Below, piece by piece: positions 62,901-64,000 of a stretch of 64,000 bases of DNA. The stretch's first letter is position 1. Every line of letters starts with the position of its first letter. Below the pieces are notes generated by a model that saw only the letters and a list, made by a program, of their open reading frames with translations, searched no databases and was not told where the DNA came from. A program made the position numbers and the translations under genes. The DNA comes from Pseudomonas solani (GTDB taxonomy: Bacteria; Pseudomonadota; Gammaproteobacteria; Pseudomonadales; Pseudomonadaceae), in the NCBI RefSeq assembly GCF_026072635.1, contig NZ_AP023081.1:32501-96500 (forward strand), given 5' to 3'.

Positions 62901-64000
62901 GGGCAATTATCAAAGGTTATATCTTCACCTACTGCTGGCTTAGCTGGCACTCGAACTTTACGGAACCCTAAGTCTTGTACTGGACGTATTGAATACAGGC
63001 GGCCAGTCGACATATGAAGCCACATATCTCGATGGTGGCTGCGTGGATGAACTTCATCCTCGACAAATATATCAATCGGCATCAGCCGTTCAGTTCCCGC
63101 CTCGGAGAATGGCCCGCTTGGCTCATGCCAAACAAAATTCATATCTTCACTGACATAGCCACGAACAAACGCAGCGCCGCAGTCGCGATGAGTGAGGAAT
63201 TCGAATACCCGCCCTTTTGACTCACAGCCACATTGAGTCAATGGCTTAGTATGTAAACGACCTAAGATTGTAGAACTATTGTGCCCCCCCAACCGACTAG
63301 TGCAATTAGGATCAACACATGCATAAAGGCCTGGCAAGCCTCGATGAAAAAGATGAAGACGAGTTGGTAGCAGCACCCGACCATCAGAGCTTCTCCGTGC
63401 GTGGCTTCCTAATGCTAACAAAGCATCGGTGGCTCTCTCGGAGGTCTCCATCGAGCACTTATCAAAGAGCTTTTGACTAAGACTATCTAGCCTCTCCGCT
63501 TTACCCGATACTAACTCAATAAGTTTTTCAAGAGGTCCAAAGCCAGTCAGGTTTTCAAACAGCCAATCGCGCAGCGATGTGTGATCAGGTCCATTGAAAG
63601 CCTCCCAATCAAGACCAGCAGCTAGGACTGCCACAGCACTCACTGCGCTTGGAAAATCATTCGCAATACGCTGAAATGCGTGCAAGTCGAATGCTGCCAA
63701 AGCGTCCACCTGATCAGCAGTAGCTGTACGCTTTGTTAACCGAGGCTCGTGAGTTCCTTGAATAATCTCAAATTTACGTGGCGAAGTATCTAATAGCCCA
63801 GTTAAGTCACGAGCGAAACGATCGCCATTTGCAGCAGCGATTTCTCCACTACCAAGGCTCGCACTTGTCAGTATGCAACGCATACGTTCCCGAGGAATAT
63901 CTAGGCGAGCACAAAGCCGTCGAATCAGAAGCGCTACCTCTGCTCCACCAGCGCCTCGATACATGTGTGCTTCATCAAGAACAAGAATGAATTCGTTACG
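59930..64000 (-). CDS. Very large SF2 helicase with DUF1998, Druantia DruE-like, partial
   Basis: About 1,357 codons are visible; the start lies beyond the window. At the edge the frame reads VLDEAHMYRG, the DEAH box. Further on are TSASLGSG (motif III type), TTTMEVGVDIGSL (motif V) and QQRAGRAGRRG (motif VI). Several CxxC zinc knuckles lie in long insertions (CPVC, CSQC...CLAC, CKIC...CPVC, CTDC). The C-terminal DUF1998 is split by an apparent 1-base deletion. Size and domain order fit DruE of Druantia phage-defence systems, but MrfA-like repair helicases and DISARM-related proteins share the DUF1998 fold. Partner genes, if any, lie upstream past base 64000. AT-rich composition indicates acquisition. 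Confidence 0.75.
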   Translation of the reverse strand, partial: RNEFILVLDEAHMYRGAGGAEVALLIRRLCARLDIPRERMRCILTSASLGSGEIAAANGDRFARDLTGLLDTSPRKFEIIQGTHEPRLTKRTATADQVDALAAFDLHAFQRIANDFPSAVSAVAVLAAGLDWEAFNGPDHTSLRDWLFENLTGFGPLEKLIELVSGKAERLDSLSQKLFDKCSMETSERATDALLALGSHARRSSDGRVLLPTRLHLFHRGLPGLYACVDPNCTSRLGGHNSSTILGRLHTKPLTQCGCESKGRVFEFLTHRDCGAAFVRGYVSEDMNFVWHEPSGPFSEAGTERLMPIDIFVEDEVHPRSHHRDMWLHMSTGRLYSIRPVQDLGFRKVRVPAKPAVGEDITFDNCPVCTRKIRSSKGESSKIMDHITKGEAPFTTLVRTQMAKQPESRVVDSRHPNGGRKVLIFSDGRQKAARLARDIPRDIELDVFRQAIALACSKLRGVTKEPRPTQMLYTGFISVLTEFDLPIFDGVDARKVEDAIALFKRDCDSSLEEALIQNGLPQDLPSRYKVALLKLLCSSYYSLAGTTIGFVEPVSSKLKKIGQDLVSASIHLAEEDLRALAVGWIESMLQEYAFDKTIDPLHRFKAAGFAKQPWGSNGSFDRSLRDPLTEHLGGSGSILETIETAFRKNLAEEDSGLWFLSPNSLSIVIDLNHVWAQCSQCTAVMPFALAGNICLACGGGCAIPIDPATSNYINARKGYWRLPVWEALQPGARLSNINVEEHTAQLSNRDRNRVHATTELYELRFQDVLINSKDRPIDVLSCTTTMEVGVDIGSLVAVALRNVPPQRENYQQRAGRAGRRGSSVSTVVTYSQNGPHDSYYFLNPAYIVAGPPRAPEVKVDNAKIARRHVHAYLFQTFFHELMTQNPSLSEEKSALLQKSLGSTRDFFFDSKDSGLNLDGFTSWVSEKILGESSAFKNAVLTWLPPNLDTQSLSLSEWLVDTAKMLLERMHELAAELPQTIEPVSSEADSDDEENNTVSDTEIEQKELLEFLFFHGLLPSYAFPTSLCSFLVEKIVKPNGRPEIQTIQRPQQSISKALSEYAPGRLIVIDRHTYRSGGVFADLPGNVVNRATTLFENSKLHVHCKICSFVRNPNKRGVNAGACPVCGGDLTEEIMILPEVFGPEKAADLPESDREQEITFATMAQFPQPVNPEELSFAICGPHASFTHAVDQTLVTVNRGIEGAEFGGFSVCTDCGHASVYDGNADKGAHERPYKVLGPKGTPSSCSGKFERVLLGHDFKTDLLLLRMKIADPVVTNTADIVVLHMLEDALHSIAEALRLAASRHRQLDLDPAEFGSGFRVDPGVQEGARVLEVFLYDTLSGGQVMLRLQLEICRKF

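Overview
The window looks like a chromosomal segment of a high-GC Pseudomonas (P. aeruginosa/resinovorans-like gammaproteobacterium). The evidence is GC-rich coding bias, FecI/FecR/TonB-receptor and MocR/EamA arrangements, and a family of short intergenic palindromes of a kind common in Pseudomonas. The last ~7 kb is clearly more AT-rich and looks acquired. No rRNA, tRNA or CRISPR array was seen.

Layout. 1-5 kb: end of a membrane diguanylate cyclase, a MocR regulator divergent from an EamA exporter, a thiol dioxygenase and a 2OG-Fe(II) hydroxylase. 5-25.3 kb: a type I secretion locus on the minus strand (TolC-like pore, a 5187-residue Calx-beta/RTX adhesin, an ABC transporter, an HlyD adaptor), with strong hairpin terminators after both the tolC-like gene and the adhesin gene. 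25.6-29.3 kb: a regulatory block of a normal response regulator, a second one with a degenerate receiver, and a 7TMR-DISM histidine kinase. 29.3-33.3 kb: ECF sigma factor, FecR anti-sigma and siderophore receptor, with a shared 36-bp element before the anti-sigma and receptor genes. 33.5-45 kb: small secreted proteins, a DUF4132 protein with a partner, two overlapping lipoprotein genes, an OmpR/EnvZ-type pair, an MlaA lipoprotein, a nitronate-monooxygenase-like enzyme and a HipBA pair. 45.3-56.1 kb: a quaternary-amine catabolic locus (aldehyde dehydrogenase, BCCT transporter, CntA/CntB-type carnitine monooxygenase, ProY-like permease, PhyH-type dioxygenase), flanked by an AAHS transporter and a LuxR-type regulator. 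56.2-64 kb: an S24-type repressor, ~860 bp with no intact gene, a tightly coupled three-gene AT-rich cassette with two small membrane proteins, and a convergent, very large DUF1998 helicase (Druantia DruE-like) that runs off the window.

How the parts fit. The adhesin depends on its adjacent type I exporter; an inverted repeat sits between it and the neighbouring response regulator. In the carnitine locus, the BCCT protein would import substrate, CntAB would split carnitine to trimethylamine and malic semialdehyde, and the dehydrogenase would oxidise the aldehyde. In this sequence that dehydrogenase has Ser in place of the catalytic Cys.

Four places (5' and 3' ends of the ProY-like gene, 3' end of the dehydrogenase, 3' end of the helicase) look as if one G is missing from a G run. 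Each repair restores a family-typical protein end. This points to homopolymer undercalling in the assembly, although a genuine phase-variable G tract in the helicase cannot be excluded.
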